From positions 248,001-312,000 of the forward strand of contig NZ_JACHLI010000005.1 of assembly GCF_014204515.1 (NCBI RefSeq): a stretch of 64,000 nucleotides of DNA. Reading direction: 5' to 3'. Each line of letters starts with the position of its first letter. Positions within the stretch are counted from its first letter, which is position 1. Positions 35,112 to 43,545 of this stretch are shown here, piece after piece. Source of the DNA: Pseudomonas nitroreducens (GTDB lineage Bacteria > Pseudomonadota > Gammaproteobacteria > Pseudomonadales > Pseudomonadaceae). A program made the position numbers and the translations under genes. The notes below the pieces were generated by a model, which saw only the letters and a program-made list of their open reading frames with translations, was not told the DNA's origin and ran no database searches.

Positions 35112-35179
35112 TGTAGGAGCGAGCTTGCTCGCGAACGGCAATGGCAGGGGGCTGGTTCGCGAGCAAGCTTGCTCCTACA
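35112..35179. repeat. GTAGGAGCGAGCTTGCTCGCGAAC repeat, family 4, copy B
   Basis: tgtaggagcgagcttgctcgcgaac matches its inverted right end gttcgcgagcaagcttgctcctaca around a ~19-base centre. A degenerate copy lies at 51554-51648. This is a widespread type of intergenic element in Pseudomonas. Confidence 0.88.
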
Positions 35180-35215
35180 AAAAAGCCATCTGTGCGGAGG
35201 CAAACCGCGGGCAAA

Positions 35216-35243
35216 AAGAAACCGCCCCGAAGGGCGGTTTCTT
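35216..35243 (-). terminator. Terminator of the rhlE2 gene
   Basis: 12-bp stem aagaaaccgccc-cgaa-gggcggtttctt; on the minus strand it ends in a T-rich run. It begins 8 bases past the rhlE2 stop. Confidence 0.9.
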
Positions 35244-35251
35244 GCACAGCA

Positions 35252-37321
35252 TCAGTCGCGGTTGCGGGTCAGCAGCGCGGGACGCTCGGTCTTGCGGCGC
35301 GGTTCCAGCTCTTCGAGCTGCTCCGGCGTCGGGAAGCGGTCGGTGCGGACCAGATCGCGCTTGTTGATCACCACCGGCTGGCGGGTCGGCTTCGCGGCGC
35401 CGTACTCGCTCGGCTCGCGCAGCGGGGCGTCGTTCATGCGCGAAGCCGGAGCTTTGCCACCGCGCTTGCGCTGGCCGGCCTTGCCCTGGGCGTTGCCGCC
35501 CTGGCCTTGACCCTGGGTGCGACCGCCGCCGTTAGGCTTCTTGGCGGCACGGCCCTGACCTTGACCTTGACCCTGGCCACGGCCTTGGCCGCTTCCGCCC
35601 TGGCCGCCGCCCTGACCACCCTGGCCACGAGCGCGTTGCTGGCCCTGGCCCTGGTTCTGGCCTTGGGCTTGACCCTGGCCCTGGCCGCCACGGCGGCGTT
35701 GGCCGCGAGGCTGGTCCTTGTCCGGGAACGGGCTGACGTAGTCGGCGCGGTTGCCGAAGTTGTCGAAGTCGTCGTCGAGGAATTCTTCCGGATCGCGATT
35801 GCCGTTGGCCTCGGCCTTCGGTGCGCGAGCCGGTCTGGCCTGCTGCTGGCGGCCCTGCTCCTGCTGGCGCGGCTGACGGGGTTCGCGCGGCTCGCGAGCC
35901 TGGGCGTTGGCATTCGGCTGAGCATCGCTGCCCTGGCCGTCGCCCTTCTTCTTGCCGCGACCGCCACGACGGCGGCGCTTGCCGGCCGGCTTGTCGCCGT
36001 CGGCGGCTTCGCCTTCAGCGCTGGGCGCGGCGTTCTGCTGCTCTTCGGCGTGCGGCTGTTGCGGCTTGTCCTTGTTGCGGTCCTTGCGCTCGCCGCGCTT
36101 GGCCTTGTCCTTGCGCGGCTGGCGCTGCGGGGCTTCCTTCGGCTCGGGCTGCTGGGCTTCCGGCAGCACGCTGTCGGGGTCGAAGCCCTGCATGTCGCCA
36201 TCGGGGATGCGCTGCTTGGTCAGGCGCTCGATGGCCTTGAGCAGCTTGTCCTCGTCCGGCGCCACCAGCGAGATGGCTTCACCGGTACGACCGGCGCGGC
36301 CGGTACGGCCGATGCGGTGGACGTAGTCTTCCTCGACGTTGGGCAGCTCGTAGTTGACCACGTGGGGCAGCTGGTCGATGTCCAGGCCGCGGGCGGCGAT
36401 GTCGGTAGCGACCAGGATGCGTACATCGTTGGCCTTGAAGTCGGCCAGGGCCTTGGTGCGCGCATTCTGGCTCTTGTTGCCGTGGATCGCGGCAGCCGGC
36501 AGGCCGTGCTTGGTCAGGTACTCGGCCAGGCGGTTGGCGCCGTGCTTGGTGCGGGTGAACACCAGCACCTGCTCCCAGGCGCCCATGGTCACCAGGTGCG
36601 CCAGCAGGGCGCGCTTCTGTACGGACGGAATGCGGAACACGCGCTGTTCGATACGCTCGACGGTGGTGTTCGGCGGGGTGACCTCGATGCGCTCCGGGTT
36701 GTGCAGCAGCTTGTTGGTGAGGTCGATGATGTCTTTCGAGAAGGTCGCCGAGAACAGCAGGTTCTGGCGCTTGGCCGGCAGCTTGGCGAGGACCTTCTTC
36801 ACATCGTGGATGAAGCCCATGTCGAGCATGCGGTCGGCTTCGTCGAGGACGAGGATTTCCACGCGGGACAGGTCGACGCTGCCCTGACCGATCAGGTCGA
36901 GCAGGCGGCCGGGGCAGGCGACGAGCACGTCGACGCCCTTGGACATGGCCTGCACCTGCGGATTCATGCCGACGCCGCCGAAGATGCAGGCGCTCTTCAG
37001 GGGCAGGTCGCGGGCGTAGACCTTGAAGCTGTCATGCACCTGGGCAGCCAGCTCGCGGGTCGGGGTCAGTACCAGGACGCGGGCCTGGCGCGGGCCGTGG
37101 CGGTGTTCGCGGTCCGGGTGGCCTTCGGGGAACAGGCGTTCGAGGACCGGGAGGGCAAAGCCGCCGGTCTTGCCGGTGCCGGTCTGGGCGGCAACCATGA
37201 GGTCGCGGCCTTGCAGTACGGCGGGGATGGCGCGTTCCTGAACGGGAGTGGGGCGCGCGTAGCCGGCGGCTTCAACGGCGCCAGCCAGGGCCTCGGAGAG
37301 ACCGAGGGAAGTAAAGGACAT
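35252..37321 (-). CDS. rhlE2: DEAD-box RNA helicase RhlE2 with long disordered tail
   Basis: 689 residues. The helicase core (about 1-380) holds the Q motif region RPTPVQERAIP, Walker A AQTGTGKT (45-52), PTRELA, DEAD in LVLDEADRMLDMGF, SAT, ATDIAARGLDI and HRIGRTGRAGR. The remaining ~300 residues are low complexity: basic and charged runs, GKRRRRGGRGKKKG, then GQGQGQ and RGQGGQGGGQGG tracts. Such tails bind RNA and promote condensates. In P. aeruginosa the equivalent protein affects RNA decay and cold or virulence traits. The position beside metF and sahH matches PA0428. Confidence 0.93.
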   Translation of the reverse strand: MSFTSLGLSEALAGAVEAAGYARPTPVQERAIPAVLQGRDLMVAAQTGTGKTGGFALPVLERLFPEGHPDREHRHGPRQARVLVLTPTRELAAQVHDSFKVYARDLPLKSACIFGGVGMNPQVQAMSKGVDVLVACPGRLLDLIGQGSVDLSRVEILVLDEADRMLDMGFIHDVKKVLAKLPAKRQNLLFSATFSKDIIDLTNKLLHNPERIEVTPPNTTVERIEQRVFRIPSVQKRALLAHLVTMGAWEQVLVFTRTKHGANRLAEYLTKHGLPAAAIHGNKSQNARTKALADFKANDVRILVATDIAARGLDIDQLPHVVNYELPNVEEDYVHRIGRTGRAGRTGEAISLVAPDEDKLLKAIERLTKQRIPDGDMQGFDPDSVLPEAQQPEPKEAPQRQPRKDKAKRGERKDRNKDKPQQPHAEEQQNAAPSAEGEAADGDKPAGKRRRRGGRGKKKGDGQGSDAQPNANAQAREPREPRQPRQQEQGRQQQARPARAPKAEANGNRDPEEFLDDDFDNFGNRADYVSPFPDKDQPRGQRRRGGQGQGQAQGQNQGQGQQRARGQGGQGGGQGGSGQGRGQGQGQGQGRAAKKPNGGGRTQGQGQGGNAQGKAGQRKRGGKAPASRMNDAPLREPSEYGAAKPTRQPVVINKRDLVRTDRFPTPEQLEELEPRRKTERPALLTRNRD

Positions 37322-37475
37322 GCGGGGTTCCTGTAGGCCGGCAACCTGCCGGCTCGAGGGCGCGTGATTTCAAGCTCGGGGCGAGCGCTCAGCCGTTGGC
37401 TGGAAGCACCCCGTCCACGATACGCCGGCGTTGCGCTGGCCGGGATCGCGGACGGTAAGCCCGGAGCAATGATCC

Positions 37476-38324
37476 TCAGCGGGGGAGCTTGAGGTTGTTC
37501 CAGAGCGCCAGGCTGGGTTCAGCCTGGTTCAGGGTGTAGAAATGCAGACCCGGTGCGCCGCCTTCGAGGAGGCGTTCGCACATATCGGTAATGACCTGCT
37601 CACCAAAGGCCTGGATGCTGGCGATGTCGTCGCCGTAGGCTTCCAGCTGCTTGCGAATCCAACGAGGGATTTCCGCGCCACAGGCGTCGGAGAAGCGGGC
37701 CAGTTTGGTGTAGTTGGTGATCGGCATGATACCCGGTACGACCGGAATGCTGACACCGAGTTTCTCCGCACGCTCGACAAAATGGAAGTAGCTGTCGGCG
37801 TTGAAGAAGTATTGTGTGATGGCAGAGTCGGCGCCGGCTTTGACCTTGCGCACGAAATTCGCCAAATCATCCTCGAAATTGCGCGCTTGCGGGTGAACTT
37901 CCGGATAGGCGGCAACTTCGATGTGGAAGTGGTCGCCGGTTTCGGCGCGGATGAATTCCACCAGTTCGTTGGCGTAGCGCAGCTCGCCACTGGCCATGCC
38001 CATGCCCGAGGGCAGGTCGCCGCGCAGGGCGACGATGCGGCGGATGCCGGAGTCCTTGTAGTGCGCCAGCAGGGCGCGCAGCTCGGCCTTGGTGTCGCCG
38101 ACGCAGGACAGGTGCGGTGCGGTCGGCACCTGCACTTCGCCGTCCAGCTGCAGCACGGTAGTCAGGGTGCGGTCACGGGTGGAGCCGCCGGCACCGTAGG
38201 TGCAGGAGAAGAAGTCGGGCTTCTTCGCGGCCAGCTGGCGCGCGGTGGCCAGCAGTTTTTCATGGCCGGCCTCGGTCTTGGCGGGGAAGAACTCGAAGCT
38301 GAAACGGCGTTCTTTCTGACTCAT
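37476..38324 (-). CDS. metF: 5,10-methylenetetrahydrofolate reductase
   Basis: Makes 5-methyl-THF for methionine synthesis using FAD and NADH. 282 residues, the family length, with SFEFFPAKT (residues 9-17), SCTYGAGGSTRDRT, ALRGDLP and GIMPITNY. It lies 54 bases after an HD-domain gene and 98 bases before a 154-base gap to rhlE2 in the sahH-HD-metF run, so methyl-cycle flux and SAH removal may share a transcript. Confidence 0.96.
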   Translation of the reverse strand: MSQKERRFSFEFFPAKTEAGHEKLLATARQLAAKKPDFFSCTYGAGGSTRDRTLTTVLQLDGEVQVPTAPHLSCVGDTKAELRALLAHYKDSGIRRIVALRGDLPSGMGMASGELRYANELVEFIRAETGDHFHIEVAAYPEVHPQARNFEDDLANFVRKVKAGADSAITQYFFNADSYFHFVERAEKLGVSIPVVPGIMPITNYTKLARFSDACGAEIPRWIRKQLEAYGDDIASIQAFGEQVITDMCERLLEGGAPGLHFYTLNQAEPSLALWNNLKLPR

Positions 38325-38378
38325 GGTCGTTCCTTCGGCGCCGCGTCATCGCGTGGCTGCCGGCATGTGCCGTCGACT

Positions 38379-38909
38379 TCAGAAGTAACGGCGGTAGTTG
38401 TCTATCTTCGCGCGCAGTCGCTCGGCGCTGGGCTCGTGCGCATGGCCGAGAACGGCCAGGATGCGCTGCGACTCCACGTGGTAGTCGGCGATCTTGCTCC
38501 GCGCCCAGGTCGAGGGTGGCGGCTGCAGGTTGGTGATCCGGTCGCACAGCTCGACGATCGCATACTGCGGCGCGCCGGTCGCCAGTCTGTCCAGGTAGGT
38601 TTCCAGCGGCAGCTTGCCGCCTTCGACCACCTTGCTCAGGTGCTGGGCACCCTGGGCGACGAACTCGCCGAAACGCGTCTGCAGTTGGTCGAAGCTCACC
38701 GGGGTGTCTTCGAGCACGTCGTGCAGCAGGGCGATCTGGATCGTCTCCGCCAGGCGCTGGATGGGCGCTTCGCGGTCGGCGACCAGCACTTCATTGGCCA
38801 CCATCGCCAGGTGGACCGCGTAGGGCAGCGGCGAGGCGGTCAGCGTCTGTCCGGCGTGTGCGCCGGCGGCGAAGAGCCAGGCTTCGTTGTAGCTGTCCTG
38901 CAGGTCCAT
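38379..38909 (-). CDS. HD-domain protein (RelA/SpoT-hydrolase-like)
   Basis: 176 residues. The start at 38909 is preferred because MDLQDSYNEAW matches the beginning of the domain; a frame extends further upstream to 38966. PYAVHLAMVANEVL and QIALLHDVLEDTPVSF give the H..HD motif of small (p)ppGpp-hydrolase-like or Mesh1-like phosphohydrolases, and VELCDRITNL supplies the later Asp. Its conserved seat between sahH and metF suggests a house-cleaning or regulatory role in nucleotide or methyl metabolism, which is inference. Confidence 0.83.
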   Translation of the reverse strand: MDLQDSYNEAWLFAAGAHAGQTLTASPLPYAVHLAMVANEVLVADREAPIQRLAETIQIALLHDVLEDTPVSFDQLQTRFGEFVAQGAQHLSKVVEGGKLPLETYLDRLATGAPQYAIVELCDRITNLQPPPSTWARSKIADYHVESQRILAVLGHAHEPSAERLRAKIDNYRRYF

Positions 38910-38967
38910 GCGGCGGTCTTCCAGATGGCAAAGAGGGCAGACGATTGCTCGCCTGCCCTCTGGCACA

Positions 38968-40377
38968 TCAGTAGCGGTAGGTGTCCGGCTTGAACGGGCC
39001 TTCCACGGTCACGCCGATGTACTCGGCCTGTTTCGGGGTCAGCTGGGTGACCACGCCACCGAAGCCTTTGACCATCTCCAGGGCCACTTCCTCGTCGAGC
39101 TTCTTGGGCAGTACTTCGACGGTCAGACGCTGGGCCTTCTTCTCGGCGGAGAGGTCGGCGTACTTCTGCTCGAACAGGAAGATCTGCGCCAGCACCTGGT
39201 TGGCGAAGGAGCCGTCCATGATGCGGCTCGGGTGGCCGGTGGCGTTGCCCAGGTTCACCAGGCGGCCTTCGGCCAGCAGGATCAGGTAGTCGTCGTTGGC
39301 CGGATCGAAATCGCCAGCGCCGGTGCGGTGGATCTTGTGCACCTGCGGCTTCACTTCTTCCCAGGCCCAGGTCTTGCGCATGAAGGCGGTGTCGATCTCG
39401 TTGTCGAAGTGACCGATGTTGCACACCACGGCGCGCTTCTTCAGCGCCTTGAGCATGCCGGCGTCGCAGACGTTGACGTTGCCGGTGGTGGTGACGATCA
39501 GGTCGATCTTGCCCAGCAGGGCGGCGTCAACGCTGGCTTCGGTGCCGTCGTTCAGGCCGTTCTTGTACGGGGAGACCAGCTCGAAGCCGTCCATGCAGGC
39601 CTGCATGGCGCAGATCGGGTCGACTTCGGAAACCTTGACGATCATGCCTTCCTGGCGCAGGGACTGGGCGGAGCCCTTGCCCACGTCGCCGTAGCCGATC
39701 ACCAGGGCCTGCTTGCCCGACAGCAGGTGGTCGGTGCCGCGCTTGATGGCGTCGTTCAGGCTGTGACGGCAGCCGTACTTGTTGTCGTTCTTGCTCTTGG
39801 TGACCGCGTCGTTGACGTTGATCGCCGGGACTTTCAGGGTGCCGGCCTTGAGCATGTCGAGCAGACGGTGCACACCGGTGGTGGTCTCTTCGGTGACGCC
39901 GTGGATGCGCTCGAGCATCTGCGGGTATTTCTTGTGCAGGATTTCGGTCAGGTCGCCGCCATCGTCCAGCACCATGTTGGCGTCCCACGGCTGGCCATCT
40001 TTCAGGATGGTCTGCTCGATGCACCACTCGTACTCAGCTTCCGTCTCGCCCTTCCAGGCGAATACCGGGATGCCGGCGGCAGCGATGGCGGCAGCGGCCT
40101 GGTCCTGGGTGGAGAAGATGTTGCAGGACGACCAGCGCACTTCGGCACCCAGGGCGGTCAGCGTCTCGATCAGCACGCCGGTCTGGATGGTCATGTGGAT
40201 GCAGCCGAGGATCTTCGCGCCCTTGAGCGGCTGGCTGGCGGCGTACTTGCGGCGCAGGCCCATCAGTGCCGGCATTTCGGACTCGGCGATGATCAGCTCG
40301 CGGCGGCCCCAGGCGGCCAGGGAAATGTCGGCGACTTTAAAGTCGGTGAAACCGGCAGGCGTGTTAACAGCGCTCAT
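38968..40377 (-). CDS. sahH: S-adenosylhomocysteine hydrolase
   Basis: Splits S-adenosylhomocysteine into adenosine and homocysteine, relieving product inhibition of methyltransferases. 469 residues, including the insert typical of bacterial AdoHcyases. Motifs: SCNIFSTQDQAAAAI, the NAD-binding GYGDVGKGSAQSL, CNIGHFDNEID and the C-terminal KPDTYRY. The start MSAVNTP (40377) follows GGAG; a longer in-frame start exists upstream but would lie within the riboswitch region. Expression is controlled by an SAH riboswitch in its leader. Confidence 0.97.
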   Translation of the reverse strand: MSAVNTPAGFTDFKVADISLAAWGRRELIIAESEMPALMGLRRKYAASQPLKGAKILGCIHMTIQTGVLIETLTALGAEVRWSSCNIFSTQDQAAAAIAAAGIPVFAWKGETEAEYEWCIEQTILKDGQPWDANMVLDDGGDLTEILHKKYPQMLERIHGVTEETTTGVHRLLDMLKAGTLKVPAINVNDAVTKSKNDNKYGCRHSLNDAIKRGTDHLLSGKQALVIGYGDVGKGSAQSLRQEGMIVKVSEVDPICAMQACMDGFELVSPYKNGLNDGTEASVDAALLGKIDLIVTTTGNVNVCDAGMLKALKKRAVVCNIGHFDNEIDTAFMRKTWAWEEVKPQVHKIHRTGAGDFDPANDDYLILLAEGRLVNLGNATGHPSRIMDGSFANQVLAQIFLFEQKYADLSAEKKAQRLTVEVLPKKLDEEVALEMVKGFGGVVTQLTPKQAEYIGVTVEGPFKPDTYRY

Positions 40378-40400
40378 GCGTAACTCCATTCGTTGTCTGC

Positions 40401-40506
40401 GAATGGGCGCCGTTGATGCGTTTGGCGATCGGTGAAACCGACCGTGACGCGCCCCATCCGAGCCTGACAAGCCGAAGCGAATCGACCTGCTGCAGCGCCC
40501 CTCGGA
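40401..40506 (-). promoter_or_regulatory. SAH riboswitch (ahcY motif)
   Basis: The minus-strand leader of sahH contains, in order, the three conserved blocks of the SAH riboswitch: tccgaggggcgctgcagcag (P1 5' arm and core), tcaggctcggatgggg (P1 3' arm), and aacggcgccca 3' of a variable hairpin. CCGAG pairs with CTCGG (P1), and GGGCGC can pair with GCGCCC (pseudoknot). It ends about 25 bases before the start codon. SAH binding is expected to switch sahH expression on. Confidence 0.9.
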
Positions 40507-40621
40507 CAGGTGGCGGGAACGACCGGACAGTGCCGGCCGCTAGTGAAGCCTGCGGATTATAGCCATGGCGCATGACAAGCCAAAGGCTTTTGGTCGCGTT
40601 CGCGCAGTGGATCGCGTCCGG

Positions 40622-40710
40622 GATCCCCGTCGCGCCCGCGCCAGGGGCCGTGAAAACCCTGGCGCGGGCGTCGTTGCGGGGATCGGGGGCGCCCGCAGAG
40701 GGCGGGCGCC
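40622..40710. other. Nested strong hairpins beside the sahH leader
   Basis: cgcccgcgccaggg (40633-40646) pairs perfectly with 40657-40670, and the flanking gatcccc (40622-40628) pairs with ggggatc (40678-40684), allowing a long stem. A second hairpin (ggcgcccgc/gcgggcgcc) spans 40688-40710. No gene is evident in 40507-40721. It may terminate the minus-strand CoA-transferase transcript, although no T-run follows. Confidence 0.6.
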
Positions 40711-40721
40711 GATTGTCAGTC

Positions 40722-40812
40722 GTAGGGCGGATAAAGCGGAACGCTTTATGCGCCGTCCCAAGGTTTCAGAGCCGACGGTCGGCGGATAACGCTTGAGGCG
40801 TTATGCGCCCTA
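40722..40812. repeat. GGCGGATAAC doublet, family 2, copy 3
   Basis: Type A (gtagggcggataaagcggaacgctttatgcgcc) then type B (ggcggataacgcttgaggcgttatgcgccctac, ending near 40812). Same A-B order as at 11874-11962. Confidence 0.87.
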
Positions 40813-40832
40813 CGGATGGTTTTTGCGGGGAT

Positions 40833-42053
40833 TCAGATCACGCCGTCTTCGCGCAGCTTGCCGATGGCGGCCTGGTCCAGGCCCAGCACGCCTTCGAGGA
40901 TTTCCTGGGTGTGCTGGCCGAGGGTCGGCGGGGCGTTGCGGTATTCCACCGGTGTCTCGGACAGGCGGATCGGACTGGCCACTTGCGGCACAGTGCCGGC
41001 CAGCGGGTGCGGCAGGTCTACGCGCAGGCCGCGGGCGATCACCTGTGGGTCGGCGAAGACCTGCGCCAGGTCGTTGATCGGGCCGCAGGGCACGCTGGCC
41101 TGTTCCAGCACGGCAATCCACTCGGCGGTGGTGCGCATGACGGTGGACTGGCGGATCAGCGGGATCAGCACCTCGCGGTGCGCCACGCGGGCCTTGTTGG
41201 TGGCGAAGCGTTCGTCGGTGGCCCATTCCGGGTGGCCTGCCAGTTCGGCGAACTTGCGGAACTGGCCGTCGTTGCCGACGGTGAGGATGAAGTCGCCATC
41301 GGCGGTGGGGAAGTCCTGGTACGGCACGATGTTCGGGTGCGCGTTGCCCAGGCGACGCGGCGGATTGCCGGTGGTCAGGTAGTTCAGGGTCTGGTTGGCC
41401 AGGCAGGCGACCTGCACGTCCAGCAGCGCCATGTCGATGTGCTGGCCGATGCCGCTGACGTCGCGGTGGGCGAGGGCGGCGAGGATCGCGGTGGACGAGT
41501 ACAGGCCGGTGAGGATGTCGGTCAGCGCCACGCCGACCTTCACCGGGCCGGCGCCTTCTTCGGCGTCGGAGCGGCCGGTCAGGCTCATCAGGCCGCCCAG
41601 GCCCTGGATCATGAAATCGTAGCCGGCGCGTTTGGCGTAGGGACCGAACTGGCCGAAGCCGGTGATCGAGCAGTAGATCAGCTTCGGGTTGAGCGCTTTC
41701 AGCGATTCGTAGTCCAGGCCGTAGGCCTTCAGCCCGCCGACCTTGAAGTTCTCCAGCACGATGTCGGCCTTGGCGGCGAGTTCGCGCACCAGGCGCTGGC
41801 CTTCGGGTTGGGTGAAGTCGATGGTCAGGGATTTCTTGTTGCGGTTCGCCGACAGGTAGTACGCCGCTTCGCTGGTGTCGCGGCCTTCGCTGTCCTTGAG
41901 GAACGGCGGGCCCCAGGCGCGGGTGTCGTCGCCGCTGCCGGGACGCTCGATCTTGATCACTTCCGCGCCGAGGTCGGCGAGGATCTGCCCGGCCCAGGGG
42001 CCGGCGAGAACGCGGGAGAGGTCGAGGACACGGATGTGGGTAAGAGCAGACAT
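40833..42053 (-). CDS. CaiB/BaiF family CoA-transferase (glutarate degradation)
   Basis: 406 residues of class III CoA-transferase: VLDLSRVLAGPWAGQILADLGAEVIKIE at the start, the NRNKKSLTIDF block, GYDFMIQGLGGLMSLTG with the likely nucleophile Asp, and GQHIDMALLD. The start at 42053 gives the usual beginning MSALTHIRVLDLS. It follows gcdH on the same strand with an 83-base gap containing a repeat. Adjacency suggests it transfers CoA to or from glutarate, supplying glutaryl-CoA to GcdH. Other dicarboxylate substrates are possible. Confidence 0.88.
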   Translation of the reverse strand: MSALTHIRVLDLSRVLAGPWAGQILADLGAEVIKIERPGSGDDTRAWGPPFLKDSEGRDTSEAAYYLSANRNKKSLTIDFTQPEGQRLVRELAAKADIVLENFKVGGLKAYGLDYESLKALNPKLIYCSITGFGQFGPYAKRAGYDFMIQGLGGLMSLTGRSDAEEGAGPVKVGVALTDILTGLYSSTAILAALAHRDVSGIGQHIDMALLDVQVACLANQTLNYLTTGNPPRRLGNAHPNIVPYQDFPTADGDFILTVGNDGQFRKFAELAGHPEWATDERFATNKARVAHREVLIPLIRQSTVMRTTAEWIAVLEQASVPCGPINDLAQVFADPQVIARGLRVDLPHPLAGTVPQVASPIRLSETPVEYRNAPPTLGQHTQEILEGVLGLDQAAIGKLREDGVI

Positions 42054-42072
42054 GCGTCTAGCCTCAAGCGAT

Positions 42073-42120
42073 AAGCCGCAAGCCACAAGCTGAGCGGCTT
42101 TCGCTTGCAGCTTGCGGCTT
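42073..42120. repeat. AAGCCGCAAG inverted repeat, family 5
   Basis: aagccgcaag (42073-42082) and cttgcggctt (42111-42120) are perfect inverted arms, with extra partial pairing (cacaagctg/cttgcag) between them. It lies between gcdH and the CoA-transferase gene. Confidence 0.75.
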
Positions 42121-42136
42121 GAAGCTCGGGGCTGCC

Positions 42137-43318
42137 TTAGAAGAAGGCCTGGATACCGGTCTGGGCGCGGCCGAGGATCAGCGCGTGGACGTCGTGGGTA
42201 CCTTCGTAGGTATTCACCACTTCCAGGTTGACCAGGTGGCGGGCCACGCCGAACTCGTCGGAGATGCCGTTGCCGCCGAGCATGTCGCGGGCCAGGCGGG
42301 CGATGTCCAGGGCCTTGCCGCAGCTGTTGCGCTTCATGATCGAGGTGATTTCCACCGCGGCGGTGCCTTCGTCCTTCATGCGGCCCAGGCGCAGGCAGCC
42401 TTGCAGGGCGAGGGTGATGTCGGTCTGCATGTCGGCCAGTTTCTTCTGGATCAGCTGGTTGGCAGCCAGCGGGCGGCCGAATTGCTTGCGGTCCAGGGTG
42501 TACTGGCGAGCGGTGTGCCAGCAGGCTTCGGCGGCACCCAGCGCGCCCCAGGAAATGCCGTAGCGGGCGGAGTTCAGGCAGGTGAACGGGCCGCGCAGGC
42601 CGCGTACGTCGGGGAAGGCGTTCTCTTCCGGGCAGAACACGTTGTTCATCACGATCTCGCCGGTGATCGAGGCACGCAGGCCGACCTTGCCGTGGATCGC
42701 GGGGGCGGACAGGCCTTCCCAGCCTTTCTCGAGGACGAAGCCACGGATCTGGCCTTCGTCATCCTTGGCCCAGACCACGAAGACGTCGGCGATCGGGCTG
42801 TTGGTGATCCACATCTTGGCGCCGGTCAGGCGGTAGCCGCCATCGACCTTCTTGGCGCGGGTGATCATCGAGCCCGGATCGGAACCGTGGTCCGGCTCGG
42901 TCAGGCCGAAGCAGCCGATGTATTCGCCGCTGGCCAGTTTCGGCAGGTATTTCTGCTTGGTGGCTTCGTTGCCGAACTCGTTGATCGGCACCATCACCAG
43001 GGAGGACTGCACGCTCATCATCGAGCGGTAGCCCGAATCGATGCGCTCGACTTCACGGGCGATCAGGCCGTAGCACACGTAGTTCAGGCCGCTGCCGCCG
43101 TATTGCTCGGGGATGGTCGCGCCGAGCAGGCCGGTCTCGCCCATCTCGCGGAAGATCGCCGGGTCCGTCTGCTCGTGGCGGAAGGCTTCCAGCACGCGCG
43201 GGGCCAGCTTGTCCTGGGCGAACTGCTGGGCGCTGTCGCGCACCATGCGCTCTTCTTCGGTGAGTTGCTGATCCAGCAGCAGCGGATCTTCCCAGTTGAA
43301 GCTTGCTTTGGTCGCCAT
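42137..43318 (-). CDS. gcdH: Glutaryl-CoA dehydrogenase
   Basis: FAD enzyme that oxidatively decarboxylates glutaryl-CoA to crotonyl-CoA in lysine, hydroxylysine and tryptophan-type degradation. 393 residues: CFGLTEPDHGSDPGSM, WITNSPIADVFVVWAK, ARQYTLDRKQFGRPL, and the C-terminal VVNTYEGTHDVHALILGRA with the catalytic Glu. MATKASFNWEDPLLLD at 43318 is the usual start; the frame is open further upstream. It is divergent from a LysR regulator and leads a two-gene unit with the CoA-transferase. Confidence 0.96.
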   Translation of the reverse strand: MATKASFNWEDPLLLDQQLTEEERMVRDSAQQFAQDKLAPRVLEAFRHEQTDPAIFREMGETGLLGATIPEQYGGSGLNYVCYGLIAREVERIDSGYRSMMSVQSSLVMVPINEFGNEATKQKYLPKLASGEYIGCFGLTEPDHGSDPGSMITRAKKVDGGYRLTGAKMWITNSPIADVFVVWAKDDEGQIRGFVLEKGWEGLSAPAIHGKVGLRASITGEIVMNNVFCPEENAFPDVRGLRGPFTCLNSARYGISWGALGAAEACWHTARQYTLDRKQFGRPLAANQLIQKKLADMQTDITLALQGCLRLGRMKDEGTAAVEITSIMKRNSCGKALDIARLARDMLGGNGISDEFGVARHLVNLEVVNTYEGTHDVHALILGRAQTGIQAFF

Positions 43319-43422
43319 GGAGAAACCTCGAACGCAGACAGTGAAAGACCCGCACAAGTCTAGGCGGGCTAGGTGTGGGCCATCCTAGTCAGCCGTCGGG
43401 AAGCCGGGCAACCGACTAATTC

Positions 43423-43436
43423 GCACGCTGTTGTGC
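43423..43436. promoter_or_regulatory. Possible GcdR binding site
   Basis: GCAC-gctgtt-GTGC dyad in the gcdH-gcdR intergenic region, 104 bases upstream of gcdH and 109 before gcdR. Supported only by symmetry and position. Confidence 0.4.
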
Positions 43437-43545
43437 TATTTTGTCACTCCGTAATCGCCGGGTTGCTGCGGAATTTTCGGCTCAGCCTCTGTTTCAGGCG
43501 TTCCTGGCGAATCCTGCGCATCTCGATATTCCGAAGAGGCATTCG

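Noticed and set aside
35141..37336. Long plus-strand frame (about 730 codons) opposite rhlE2
   Set aside because: It mirrors a real helicase gene with full motifs; its Ala/Leu-rich translation is an artefact of the antisense of low-complexity tail codons.
40378..40470. Longer N-terminus for sahH
   Set aside because: It would translate through the 3' part of the SAH riboswitch and adds residues with no AdoHcyase similarity; GGAG precedes the 40377 start.
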